NCBI GenBank assembly: GCA_039029935.1
Contig: JBCCFC010000429.1
Span: forward strand, 1-9,844
DNA: 9,844 nucleotides
Direction of reading: 5' to 3'
Source of the DNA: G039029935 sp039029935
Lineage (GTDB): Bacteria > Chloroflexota > Anaerolineae > Caldilineales > Caldilineaceae
Made by a program: the position numbers and the translations under genes. Each line of letters starts with the position of its first letter. Position 1 is the stretch's first letter. Positions 1 to 6,795 of this stretch are shown here, piece by piece. Under the pieces are notes generated by a model. That model saw only the letters and a program-made list of their open reading frames with translations. It made no database searches and had not been told where the DNA came from.

Positions 1-249
1 AGTGTTTTCTCCACCCAGTCAATCGACTCCACCATTCAACACTTACCAGCCTCGACATTACGTTTGGTTCGATACCCTGCTCCACCTATTGACGAGCAAA
101 AAAAAATTGTTGATTATTTAGATACACAAACGCAAAAGCTCGACAAATTGAGCCAAACAATCTATAATGCGATTGACTTATTACAAGAACGGCGCGTCTC
201 GCTAATCTCTGCCGCCGTGACAGGCCAAATTGAGGTGATGCCAGCGTGA
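1..249 (+). CDS. hsdS: Type I restriction-modification specificity subunit HsdS, C-terminal fragment (5' end outside window)
   Basis: The frame is open from base 1 and stops at TGA 247-249, so only the last 82 residues are visible. HsdS is the DNA-recognition subunit of type I restriction-modification complexes (HsdR2-HsdM2-HsdS). The visible part matches the distal conserved region of the family: a P-P-x-x-E-Q-K-K-I-V-x-Y-L-D motif, then a long helix (TQTQKLDKLSQTIYNAIDLLQERR), then the typical ending LISAAVTGQIEV. In this family the helix forms the coiled coil that spaces the two target-recognition domains and contacts HsdM. The recognition domains lie off-window, so the target sequence cannot be inferred. 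The first possible start inside the window (TTG at 64) is internal to the domain and is not a real start. hsdR follows on the same strand about 2.2 kb downstream, which supports the call. Confidence 0.9.
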   Translation, partial: SVFSTQSIDSTIQHLPASTLRLVRYPAPPIDEQKKIVDYLDTQTQKLDKLSQTIYNAIDLLQERRVSLISAAVTGQIEVMPA

Positions 250-250
250 A

Positions 251-336
251 ATACTACAACGGATTTTGGTAGGGGAACGGATTTTAGGTCTCGTCGCACA
301 CAGAAATCTGTTCCAGTCCCAAATCCGCTGTAGTAT
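251..336. repeat. Palindromic element, copy 1
   Basis: The outer arms are ATACTACAACGGATT and AATCCGCTGTAGTAT, complementary apart from one A/C mismatch. Inside them a second pair of arms (274-284 GGAACGGATTT and 304-314 AAATCTGTTCC) pairs with one G-T wobble. As RNA it would fold into a two-segment hairpin with a loop of about 19 nt around GGTCTCGTCGCACACAG. It carries no coding capacity. It could be a REP- or MITE-like element or an mRNA-processing or attenuation hairpin inside the operon. Confidence 0.8.
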
Positions 337-361
337 GAGTCCAAATTGAGGTGACGCCAGT

Positions 362-455
362 GTGAATACTACAACGGATTGAGGAGGGGGAACAGATTTT
401 TGGTCTCGACGCACACATGAATCCGTTCCAGTCCCCAATCCGCTGTAGTATTCAC
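362..455. repeat. Palindromic element, copy 2
   Basis: This is the second copy of the same element (core 366-451). Its outer arms extend further, to GTGAATACTACA...TGTAGTATTCAC. The inner arms are GGAACAGATT on the left and AATCCGTTCC on the right. Compared with copy 1 the variable base of each inner arm is swapped between left and right, so the pairing goes from G-T to A-C while the hairpin is otherwise retained. The loop keeps GGTCTCG(A/T)CGCACACA. Both copies share orientation and length. Confidence 0.8.
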
Positions 456-480
456 GCCAAATTGAGGGAAAACCATAACC

Positions 481-1731
481 ATGCAAATCCAAAAATTAAC
501 ACTCACCAATGTACGCAACTTCCCCCACGCCGAATTCACCTTTCAGCCGGGGATGAACCTGATTGTTGGCGTCAACGGTGCGGGTAAATCGACCATTCTC
601 GACGCGCTTGCAGCCACCCTCTCCTTTGCCCTGCCTCGCTTCACCCCCTCTGAAAGCCGTCCATTCTCGCTTGCCACAAACGACATTACACTAGGACAAA
701 CACAACTCACCATTGCCCTAGACCTACTCACGGCTGATTTCCCGATTACTTGCCAACTGACCGAAACACAGTCGAGGGCATCCTTTCGCATGACGCCGGA
801 TAACGAATCTGTCCTCAACCTCGCCAAGGGCCATGCCAACCAACCCTTTGTCGCTTACTTCTCGACACGCCGCGCCTACCCCATCTCGCAAAATGGCAGT
901 ACCTACAAGAGCAATGGGGCCTATCAATTTGTCTATGCCGATGCACTGCGCCACCGTCCGCTCAACGTGCGCGAATTTGCCCAATGGCTGCTCGTCCAAG
1001 AATCACTACAGGCCGAGGTCGAGGGTCAAGCCACCGTCCGCCTAGCGCAGATGAGCCGTTTGGCGGCGTCCTTTCTGCCCGGCTACACCAATCTGCAAGC
1101 CATCGCCAACCCGACACCGACACTCACACTTGACCGCGAGGGCTATGCGCTCGATGTACGCTATCTCTCGGATGGTGAGCGCAATCTGCTCTCACTGATT
1201 CTGGACTTGACACGTCGCCTGACCCAAGCCAATCCCACGCTTGACAACCCCATCCGCAAAGGCAAAGCCGTTGTCCTCATTGACGAGCTTGACCTGCACA
1301 TGCACCCCAGTTGGCAGCGCACCGTTGTACAACGACTGACCAACACCTTTCCCAACTGCCAATTTATCTGCACGACCCATTCGCCGCAGATTATCGGTGA
1401 AGTATCACCGGAATGTATCACCTTTATTGACGAGGGTCAGATTTCGCACCCTTTCCAATCGCTGGGCATGGATACCAATTGGATTGTGCGTCATCTGATG
1501 GGTACACCGTTGCGTGATGCAAAAACAGCAACGCAACTTGAGGCGATTGCGGATTTGATTGAAGAAGAAGAATATGATGAAGCTGAAGAAAAAATTGATT
1601 TGATACGGAATGCAGTTGGTGATTTCCCTGAATTGGTTCGACTACAGACCCAAATTGATATGATTGACTTTTGGGCTGAAGAATTTCTGGCAGAGGAAGC
1701 AAACAATGAGCTAGAGGCTAAATTATCATGA
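481..1731 (+). CDS. ptuA: AAA/ABC-type ATPase, PtuA-like subunit of a Septu defence system
   Basis: A 416-residue ATPase of the SMC/RecF-like AAA class. Visible motifs: N-terminal strand IQKLTLTNVRNF; Walker A G30-V-N-G-A-G-K36-S-T38; ABC-type signature L229-S-D-G-E-R234; Walker B VVLID268-E269 followed by LDLHMHP; and switch histidine TTH300SPQ. The C-terminal 70 residues are acidic and helical (EEEEYDEAEEKIDLI...). The next gene encodes an HNH nuclease of the type that partners PtuA in Septu and in retron Ec78 effectors, and the two overlap by four bases (ATGA), implying translational coupling. In Septu the ATPase is thought to sense or gate the nuclease during phage infection. That role is family knowledge, not visible here. 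The ATG at 481 has GAGGGA 11-12 bases upstream. It is shorter than some PtuA proteins, so a generic COG3950-type ATPase is the alternative. Its last ~70 codons look more AT-rich than the rest. Confidence 0.82.
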   Translation: MQIQKLTLTNVRNFPHAEFTFQPGMNLIVGVNGAGKSTILDALAATLSFALPRFTPSESRPFSLATNDITLGQTQLTIALDLLTADFPITCQLTETQSRASFRMTPDNESVLNLAKGHANQPFVAYFSTRRAYPISQNGSTYKSNGAYQFVYADALRHRPLNVREFAQWLLVQESLQAEVEGQATVRLAQMSRLAASFLPGYTNLQAIANPTPTLTLDREGYALDVRYLSDGERNLLSLILDLTRRLTQANPTLDNPIRKGKAVVLIDELDLHMHPSWQRTVVQRLTNTFPNCQFICTTHSPQIIGEVSPECITFIDEGQISHPFQSLGMDTNWIVRHLMGTPLRDAKTATQLEAIADLIEEEEYDEAEEKIDLIRNAVGDFPELVRLQTQIDMIDFWAEEFLAEEANNELEAKLS

Positions 1732-2417
1732 AATACATCGAAAAACGGAACGCCCCAGCCGAGCTAACACGCTGGTTTGCAGGGCAGAAAAGTGGTCGAG
1801 GAGAATACATCAATGCCAGTTACCATCATCTACCATCGTCTATCAAACAGGCGATACACAAACGGTTGATTGGAGAACAAGGAGCATTGTGTTGTTACAC
1901 AGGCCGACGCATCAGCAAACAAAACTCTCATATTGAACACTTTTTACCGCGTAGCCAATGCCATCATCATGAGGATGTTGAGTATGCTAACTTACTTGCT
2001 GCCTATGGAACAGACCAAGCACAGGTCCCTTATGGTGCACATGTCAAAGCGGGATGGTTTGACCATGACCATCTTGTGGACCCACGTCGTAAAGGCTGCG
2101 AATCGTATTTTAAATTTGACAAGCATGGTCGTGTCAAACCCGTATCATCGACACATGATGCCGCTACAGTAACGATTCAAAAGCTGAATCTCAATCACCC
2201 CAGTTTGGTCGAGATGCGTGGACAAGTCATCAAAGAGGTACTATTTAGCAAAGCTATTGGGATCAAGCAACTTAAACGTATCGCTGAGACATTCTGTCTA
2301 CCCAACAAAAAAGGACACTATCGACCGTTTTGTTTTGCTGTGACACAGGTTGCAGCTCAATCTATGAAAAGCAGCATACGTCGCTCTAAACAAAATCGTA
2401 CAAATAATCCATCATAG
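1728..2417 (+). CDS. ptuB: HNH endonuclease, PtuB-like (TIGR02646 type)
   Basis: A 229-residue nuclease. The HNH core is readable: a C55-C56-Y-T-G motif, then H68-I-E-H71-F-L-P-R-S (the catalytic His region), then D-V-E-Y-A-N88-L-L, the conserved Asn of the fold. The downstream segment G-C-E-S-Y-F-K-F-D-K-H-G-R-V-K-P and the LNLNHPSL...R block also fit the TIGR02646 family, named for HNH proteins next to retrons and AAA ATPases. In Septu, PtuB is the nucleic-acid-degrading effector held by PtuA; I infer that role from the pairing. The ATG overlaps the ATPase stop, so expression is coupled. Only 21 bases separate it from hsdR. G+C looks lower than in hsdR, which suits a separately acquired cassette. 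The C-terminus is basic (SSIRRSKQNR). Confidence 0.85.
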   Translation: MKYIEKRNAPAELTRWFAGQKSGRGEYINASYHHLPSSIKQAIHKRLIGEQGALCCYTGRRISKQNSHIEHFLPRSQCHHHEDVEYANLLAAYGTDQAQVPYGAHVKAGWFDHDHLVDPRRKGCESYFKFDKHGRVKPVSSTHDAATVTIQKLNLNHPSLVEMRGQVIKEVLFSKAIGIKQLKRIAETFCLPNKKGHYRPFCFAVTQVAAQSMKSSIRRSKQNRTNNPS

Positions 2418-2438
2418 TTTTTACAGAACAGGTTCACT

Positions 2439-5400
2439 ATGCCATCCAAACACACAAGCGAAGAAGCCTTTGAAACCGCCATCGAGCAGCACTTGCTCGA
2501 TAACGGCTACCAGACCATCGCCAGCGACTTTGACCGCAAGCGCGCCCTTTTTCCCGACGAAGTGATCGCCTTTATTCGCGATACTCAGCCCAAAACGTGG
2601 ACACGTCTTGAAAAGGTGTTGGGCGAGAAAGCGTCATCTCAACTCCTACAAGACCTCTGCACATGGATCAAGGACAATGGTGTTCTCAGTACCTTGCGGC
2701 ATGGCTTCAAATGTTATGGCCGTCAAGTGCAGGTGGCCTACTTCAAAGCGGCACACGGCCTCAACCCGACTTTGGAGCAGCGATATGTGCAGAACCGTGT
2801 GGCGGTCAAACGTCAACTTTATTACAGCGAACGCGATGCCCGTAACTTGCTCGATATGGTGCTGATCCTCAACGGCATCCCGCTGGTCACGCTGGAACTC
2901 AAGAACCCATTCACAGAACAGACTGTGACAAATGCAAAATCACAATATATCCGTGACCGCGACGCACGTGACCCTATTTTTGCCTTTAAAGAGCGTACAC
3001 TGGTTCATTTTGCGCTCGACACCGAAGAGGTGTGGATGACAACGCAGTTGAAGGGCAAAGACACCTATTTTCTACCCTTCAACAGGGGGCATGACGGCGG
3101 AAAAGGCAATCCACCCGACCCCAGCGGTGAAAATTATCGCACCACTTACCTCTGGGAAGAGGTGCTGCAACGAGACAGCTTTCTCGACCTCTTTGCCGCC
3201 TTTCTCCATCTGGAAGTCAAAGAGAAGACAAGCCATGTTGCGGGCCATGAGGGGCGTGCCTATCAAGCCGAAACCATGATCTTCCCGCGCTATCATCAAC
3301 TCAAAGCCGTGCGTAACCTCGTCAATGCCACTGTGGATGAAGGTCCGGGGCATAATTATCTGATCGAGCATTCGGCTGGCAGCGGCAAGACAAACACCAT
3401 CGCATGGCTGGCCCATCGTCTCTCCTCGTTGCATACCGCCGACGACCAACGCATTTTTGACAGCGTGGTCGTCATCTCTGACCGCACGGTGCTGGATGAG
3501 CAACTGCGAGACACCATCTATCAGTTTGACCATGTGCTAGGTGTTGTCCATCAAATTGACAAACATTCACGTCAACTGGCTGAGGCACTGCGCAACCAAG
3601 TCCCCATCATCGTCACCACACTGCAAAAATTCTCCTATGTCTCCGACCAATTGGTGAAGATCGCCGAGGAACAGGGCGAAGTGGACGAGAACAGTGGTGT
3701 GCTGGCGACGCGTCGCTATGCGGTGTTGGTTGATGAAGCCCACAGCTCACAGTCAGGTGAAACAGCGGCGGACCTGCGTGGTGTGCTGGGTGGTCAGGAT
3801 ATGCGTGATGCCGCCAAAGCGCAGGCGCATGAAGATGAGGAAGCAGACTTTGAGGAGTTGTATATTCGCATGGCGATGCGCGCCCGCCAAACCAATCTCA
3901 GCTTTTTTGCCTTCACCGCCACACCCAAACATAAAACCGTGCGCTACTTTGGCCGCGCGGACCGTGACAATGAAAAGTACACCATGCGCCAAGCCATTGA
4001 AGAGGGCTTTATCATGGATGTGCTGCGCCACTACACCACCTACAAGACCTATTACAAACTCAACCAGCAATGCGCCGATGACCCCAATGTTGAGCATAAA
4101 CAGGCAGCGAAGGCACTGGCGCGCTTTTTAAGATTACACCCACACAACATCGCCCAAAAGACCGAAGTGATGGTTGAGCATTTCAACACCTTCACGCGTC
4201 ATAAGATCGGTGGCCGCGCCAAAGCAATGGTCGTCACTGGTTCGCGGCTAGAGGCGGTGCGCTATAAAGAGGCATTTGACGATTACATCAAGCGCAAATC
4301 GTATGACATCAAATCGCTGGTGGCCTTCTCTGGTGTGGTCCATGATGACAAAGTGCCAAACAAGGTTTATACCGAAGTCGAGATGAACAACAAAATTCGT
4401 GAGACGGCGTTGCCAGAGAAGTTTGCCAGCCCAGAGTATCAGGTATTGCTGGTCGCCGATAAATATCAAACTGGCTTTGATCAGCCATTGCTCCACACCA
4501 TGTATGTCGATAAAAAGCTCTCTGGCCTACAGGCTGTGCAGACCCTTTCGCGTCTCAACCGCACCCATGCCCAGAAAGAGGACACCTTCATCCTCGATTT
4601 TGTCAATGACCCCAAAGAGATTCAGGCCGCGTTTCAACAATATTATGAGGGCGCAACCATTGGCGATGATGCCGACCCTGCCCAACTCTATCGACTCAAA
4701 GGGGAGTTAGAGGCTGCGGACATCTACAGACAGAGCGAAGTTGACGAATTCTGCATGGTGTATTTCAAACTAGGTCCCCGCCAGCGCGCCGCTGCCCACA
4801 AAAAGCTCAACGCCATCCTTGATCCAGCCGTTGACCGTTTTAAAGCGCGCTTTGCCGATAACGCCGAGGAAGCCGCAGAATGGCGTAAAAAAGTCACCGC
4901 TTTCCGCAATCTCTACAGCTATCTGAGCCAACTCATCCCCTACCAAGATTCGGACCTTGAGAAGAGCTATATTTTTTTGCGCTATCTTGTGTCCAAATTG
5001 CCGCGCCAAGGCAAAACGAACTATGACTTTGACAGCGAAGTTGCGCTTGAATATTACCGCCTGCAAAAGATTAGCGAAGGGGCCATCAATCTCAAGAAGG
5101 ATGAGCAACGTGATCTCTATGCCCCCACAGCCGTTGGCACACGCGTCATCCGCGAAAGCCGCGCCACACTCTCGCAGGTCATAGACACGCTCAACGAACG
5201 CTTTGGCACAGACTTCACCCCCGCCGACCAACTCTTCTTTGATCAAGTCGTCATGGCTGCGACCGAGAGTGAGGACTTGCAAGCCGCAGCCCAAGCCAAT
5301 ACCGCCGAAAAATTTGCCCTCATTTTTAAGCAGGCCCTACAAGACCTGCTGGCCGAGCGTATTGCTCAAAATGAAGAAATCTTTGCGCGCTTCATGACCG

Positions 5401-5480
5401 ATAGTGATTTTCGTGAAGGGCTGGTGGATATGCTCAGTGAGGAGGTATATCGAAAATTGGGGTCGATTAGTTATATGTAG
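2439..5480 (+). CDS. hsdR: Type I restriction enzyme HsdR, nuclease and translocase subunit
   Basis: A complete 1013-residue protein, the usual HsdR length. It cuts DNA away from the recognition site after ATP-driven translocation. The N-terminal PD-(D/E)xK nuclease shows D139 and E153-L-K155, followed by the QSQY-like helix (NAKSQYIRD). The SF2 motor follows: motif I A313-G-S-G-K-T318, motif II D432-E-A-H435, motif III T493-A-T495, motif V region Y676-Q-T-G-F-D681 and motif VI S-R-L-N-R708. The remaining C-terminal ~270 residues are helical, as expected for the part that docks on the methylase. No frameshift or missing catalytic residue is visible, so the enzyme should be functional if hsdM and hsdS are intact. 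The start ATG has a short AGG six bases upstream. Its position after ptuB rather than directly next to hsdS or hsdM shows that the hsd operon is interrupted. Confidence 0.96.
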   Translation: MPSKHTSEEAFETAIEQHLLDNGYQTIASDFDRKRALFPDEVIAFIRDTQPKTWTRLEKVLGEKASSQLLQDLCTWIKDNGVLSTLRHGFKCYGRQVQVAYFKAAHGLNPTLEQRYVQNRVAVKRQLYYSERDARNLLDMVLILNGIPLVTLELKNPFTEQTVTNAKSQYIRDRDARDPIFAFKERTLVHFALDTEEVWMTTQLKGKDTYFLPFNRGHDGGKGNPPDPSGENYRTTYLWEEVLQRDSFLDLFAAFLHLEVKEKTSHVAGHEGRAYQAETMIFPRYHQLKAVRNLVNATVDEGPGHNYLIEHSAGSGKTNTIAWLAHRLSSLHTADDQRIFDSVVVISDRTVLDEQLRDTIYQFDHVLGVVHQIDKHSRQLAEALRNQVPIIVTTLQKFSYVSDQLVKIAEEQGEVDENSGVLATRRYAVLVDEAHSSQSGETAADLRGVLGGQDMRDAAKAQAHEDEEADFEELYIRMAMRARQTNLSFFAFTATPKHKTVRYFGRADRDNEKYTMRQAIEEGFIMDVLRHYTTYKTYYKLNQQCADDPNVEHKQAAKALARFLRLHPHNIAQKTEVMVEHFNTFTRHKIGGRAKAMVVTGSRLEAVRYKEAFDDYIKRKSYDIKSLVAFSGVVHDDKVPNKVYTEVEMNNKIRETALPEKFASPEYQVLLVADKYQTGFDQPLLHTMYVDKKLSGLQAVQTLSRLNRTHAQKEDTFILDFVNDPKEIQAAFQQYYEGATIGDDADPAQLYRLKGELEAADIYRQSEVDEFCMVYFKLGPRQRAAAHKKLNAILDPAVDRFKARFADNAEEAAEWRKKVTAFRNLYSYLSQLIPYQDSDLEKSYIFLRYLVSKLPRQGKTNYDFDSEVALEYYRLQKISEGAINLKKDEQRDLYAPTAVGTRVIRESRATLSQVIDTLNERFGTDFTPADQLFFDQVVMAATESEDLQAAAQANTAEKFALIFKQALQDLLAERIAQNEEIFARFMTDSDFREGLVDMLSEEVYRKLGSISYM

Positions 5481-5537
5481 AATTAGCGGTTGGCTATGAG
5501 TTGTGTACCGTCGTTATTCGCTCGTCCATCCTAGTTA

Positions 5538-5546
5538 TGATATACT
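5538..5546 (+). promoter_or_regulatory. Candidate extended -10 promoter (TGATATACT)
   Basis: TG-A-TATACT resembles an extended -10 element and lies in the 140-bp gap between hsdR and the helix-turn-helix gene, about 75 bases before that gene's start. No good -35 hexamer lies at the expected distance, which extended -10 promoters can tolerate. This is a pattern match only. Confidence 0.35.
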
Positions 5547-5565
5547 CTAAATCATCGTCTTATGA

Positions 5566-5583
5566 ATAATGACAAATCATTAT
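5566..5583. promoter_or_regulatory. Operator-like palindrome ATAATGA-4-TCATTAT
   Basis: A perfect inverted repeat with 7-bp arms and a 4-bp spacer, placed between the candidate -10 and the ribosome binding site of the XRE-like gene. This is where an autorepressor of that gene would bind. Assignment to this regulator is inferred from position. Confidence 0.45.
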
Positions 5584-5620
5584 CTTTATTATTTTTGATT
5601 GAAGAGAATCAAGGATTGCT

Positions 5621-5980
5621 ATGATTGAATTAACCTGGAAACTGCCTACTTTGCAATCGGAGTGGGAAGAACAAAAGGGGCAACAATTGTTGCTTAATTA
5701 TATCAAAGAGAAAACAGGGCTATCCCAACAACTACTATCCAGCCTCTATAATGGTAGCAATACATGGCCTCAAGAATCGATGATCAAAAAATTGCTTCAC
5801 TTTTTTTCAAATGAACTTGAGCGTACTGTGGGCTTACATGAATTATTTGTGGCTGAGGCACGACCCGAACGGAAGATTCCGGCACGGGTATACGCCATTC
5901 GTGACCGTATCAAAGCCAATGGCCTTGAAAATGAAACTGTTCTCCTTTCGGAAGTGATAGCTGCTGATGCGAACCGTTAA
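5621..5980 (+). CDS. XRE-like helix-turn-helix protein, possible antitoxin or repressor
   Basis: A 119-residue protein. Residues ~22-65 look like an XRE/Cro-type helix-turn-helix: LLLNYIKEKTGLSQQLLSSLYNG, then WPQESMIKKLLHFFS. This matches the family layout of a 'TGLSQ..LS.LYNG' turn followed by a helix with K-L-x-x-F-F. The C-terminal half (about 70-119) is unassigned; it carries a basic patch, ARPERKIPARVYAIRDRIKANG. The ATG is preceded by AAGGA with 5 bases between. The next small gene overlaps its end by 14 bases, so the two are a unit. A dedicated promoter and palindrome upstream suggest transcription separate from hsdR and autoregulation. The region is visibly more AT-rich than hsdR. 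It could be an antitoxin or a plain regulator. Confidence 0.65.
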   Translation: MIELTWKLPTLQSEWEEQKGQQLLLNYIKEKTGLSQQLLSSLYNGSNTWPQESMIKKLLHFFSNELERTVGLHELFVAEARPERKIPARVYAIRDRIKANGLENETVLLSEVIAADANR

Positions 5981-6200
5981 AATGAGCGTTGATGCTGTTC
6001 GGGGGCATTATGCTATCTCTAATCGTGACACCCGAGCCAATATATCCGCCTTTGCATCAAGTTTGGGGCAAAATGCTGTCCCAAAAGAAGCATTACCAGA
6101 AGGTGATATGTATTCAGCGATTGTTGAGGGATATATTATCTATTGGTATATTGAAGATGAGAATTGGGTGGTTGTTCTGGATATTGAGAAAGAAAGTTGA
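5967..6200 (+). CDS. Small hypothetical protein, possible RelE/ParE-type toxin
   Basis: A 77-residue protein (72 if it starts at the ATG at 5982). I do not recognise it with certainty. The C-terminal part, V-E-G-Y-I-I-Y-W-Y-I-E-D-E-N-W-V-V-V-L-D-I-E, resembles the terminal beta-strands of RelE/ParE toxins, in which a G-Y-R-I-x-Y strand is followed by a V-V-V-L-x-I strand. The N-terminal part could hold the preceding helix (ANISAFASSLGQ). Basic catalytic residues of mRNA-cutting RelE proteins are not obvious. It overlaps the upstream helix-turn-helix gene, consistent with antitoxin-first toxin-antitoxin order. No convincing terminator follows. The alternative is a hypothetical protein of other function. 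Confidence 0.55.
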   Translation: MRTVKMSVDAVRGHYAISNRDTRANISAFASSLGQNAVPKEALPEGDMYSAIVEGYIIYWYIEDENWVVVLDIEKES

Positions 6201-6204
6201 GTTT

Positions 6205-6321
6205 TTAGTCGCCAATCAGCTCGTTAAGTGCTGCCGTCAACCCAACCGTGTCCAGACTAGAATGAACCTTGAGCGTAATGCACCGAAAGCCCGATTCATA
6301 GGTAATCCGATGCGTTACTCC
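6205..6321 (-). pseudogene. Remnant of an ACT-domain protein gene (COG3602/DUF2241-like)
   Basis: Reading the minus strand from 6321 to the TAA at 6207-6205 gives 38 residues with no start codon. They include Y-E-S-G-F-R-C-I-T-L-K and V-H-S-S-L-D-T-V-G-L-T-A-A. That block is what I know as the core of COG3602/DUF2241 ACT-domain proteins, typically 'yegpFRxITLxVHSSLeAVGLTAA'. In those proteins an L-A-E-x-G-I-S segment follows. Here the frame jumps straight to LNELIGD-stop, as if an internal piece were deleted and the original tail kept. A TGA at 6324-6322 closes the frame on the 5' side. The fragment starts within the last few codons of the signal peptidase gene in another frame, so this is probably a recombination scar. 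It also explains most of the 114-bp gap 6201-6314, in which I see nothing else. Confidence 0.6.
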
Positions 6322-6761
6322 TCAACTCGACCATGTATCGTATCAGCATCAATCGGCCCAAACCAACGAGAGTCAGCACTATTGGGTCGATTATCGCCAA
6401 GAACAAAGAATTCGCCAGCACCTATCAACAACTGTGGCATTTGCTCTTGTGGATGGTCCGGTGCAATTTCATAATCCTCTTGTAGAAGTTCCCCATTAAC
6501 GAATACCTCCCCACCAACAATCTCGACAGTATCATCGGGCAGAGCAATGAGCCGTTTCGCATAGAATTCGTCTTCATGATAAGGGTGTTCAAAAATGATA
6601 ATGTCGCCTCGTTCAAGCTTGTCAACATCAACAGGTATAGAGCGAATCGTTTGACCTACTTGAAGATTCGGCTCCATAGAATGACTTTCTATTGTAAACC
6701 TAGTGCCACAGCCAATGCATAGCAGCATGGCAACGATGACAAACGCCAATTTAGAGTACAT
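6315..6761 (-). CDS. lepB: Small signal peptidase I-like (S26) protein with one N-terminal membrane segment
   Basis: A 148-residue protein with the signal peptidase I motifs in order: S28-M-E-P (catalytic Ser), R51-G-D-I-I-I-F, Y67-A-K69-R-L-I-A-L-P (catalytic Lys) and G122-D-N-R-P-N-S-A-D-S-R (box E). Both catalytic residues are present. The N-terminus has a single hydrophobic stretch (LAFVIVAMLLCIGC); Cys18 makes a lipoprotein anchor conceivable, though the lipobox is not canonical. Typical Gram-negative LepB is about twice this length with two membrane helices, so this is the compact form. It may be a secondary or dedicated signal peptidase. The start ATG has AGGAG eight bases upstream on the minus strand. 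It lies 34 bp after the deoxyribosyltransferase-like gene, same strand, so probably the same transcript. lepB is a family symbol here. Confidence 0.85.
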   Translation of the reverse strand: MYSKLAFVIVAMLLCIGCGTRFTIESHSMEPNLQVGQTIRSIPVDVDKLERGDIIIFEHPYHEDEFYAKRLIALPDDTVEIVGGEVFVNGELLQEDYEIAPDHPQEQMPQLLIGAGEFFVLGDNRPNSADSRWFGPIDADTIHGRVEE

Positions 6762-6795
6762 CTCTATTGCTCCTTTAATTGCGGTAAATCGAGTC

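Larger units (their letters stand above)
225..467 (+). repeat. Tandem duplication of the hsdS 3' end plus palindromic element
   Basis: The last 25 bases of hsdS including its stop codon (225-249) recur at 341-365 with two substitutions. A shorter third copy of the same start (CCAAATTGAGG) lies at 457-467. Each full copy is followed by an 86-bp palindromic element, giving a unit of about 115 bp repeated twice plus a partial third. The duplicated tail still reads as an hsdS-like ending (QIEVTPV-stop) but is detached from any gene. The GAGG in the third copy appears to serve as the ribosome binding site of the next gene. This stretch fills the whole gap between hsdS and the ATPase gene, and I see no other gene in it. 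Confidence 0.85.

Noticed and set aside
202..492. Minus-strand open frames across the hsdS-ptuA gap with internally repeated peptide
   Set aside because: They arise from the two palindromic repeat copies read through in one frame. They have no recognisable domain or ribosome site and overlap hsdS and ptuA.
481..2417. A retron, because TIGR02646 HNH proteins are often called retron-associated
   Set aside because: No reverse transcriptase and no msr/msd-like RNA are visible next to the pair. The two genes alone fit Septu better.
3072..5294. Long minus-strand frames (up to 174 aa) inside hsdR
   Set aside because: hsdR is continuous with all motifs in place. The antisense frames carry no family motif.
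5989..6474. A 161-aa plus-strand frame over the small gene and the signal peptidase
   Set aside because: It runs antisense through clear signal peptidase motifs and out of frame with the 77-aa gene, so it is a shadow.
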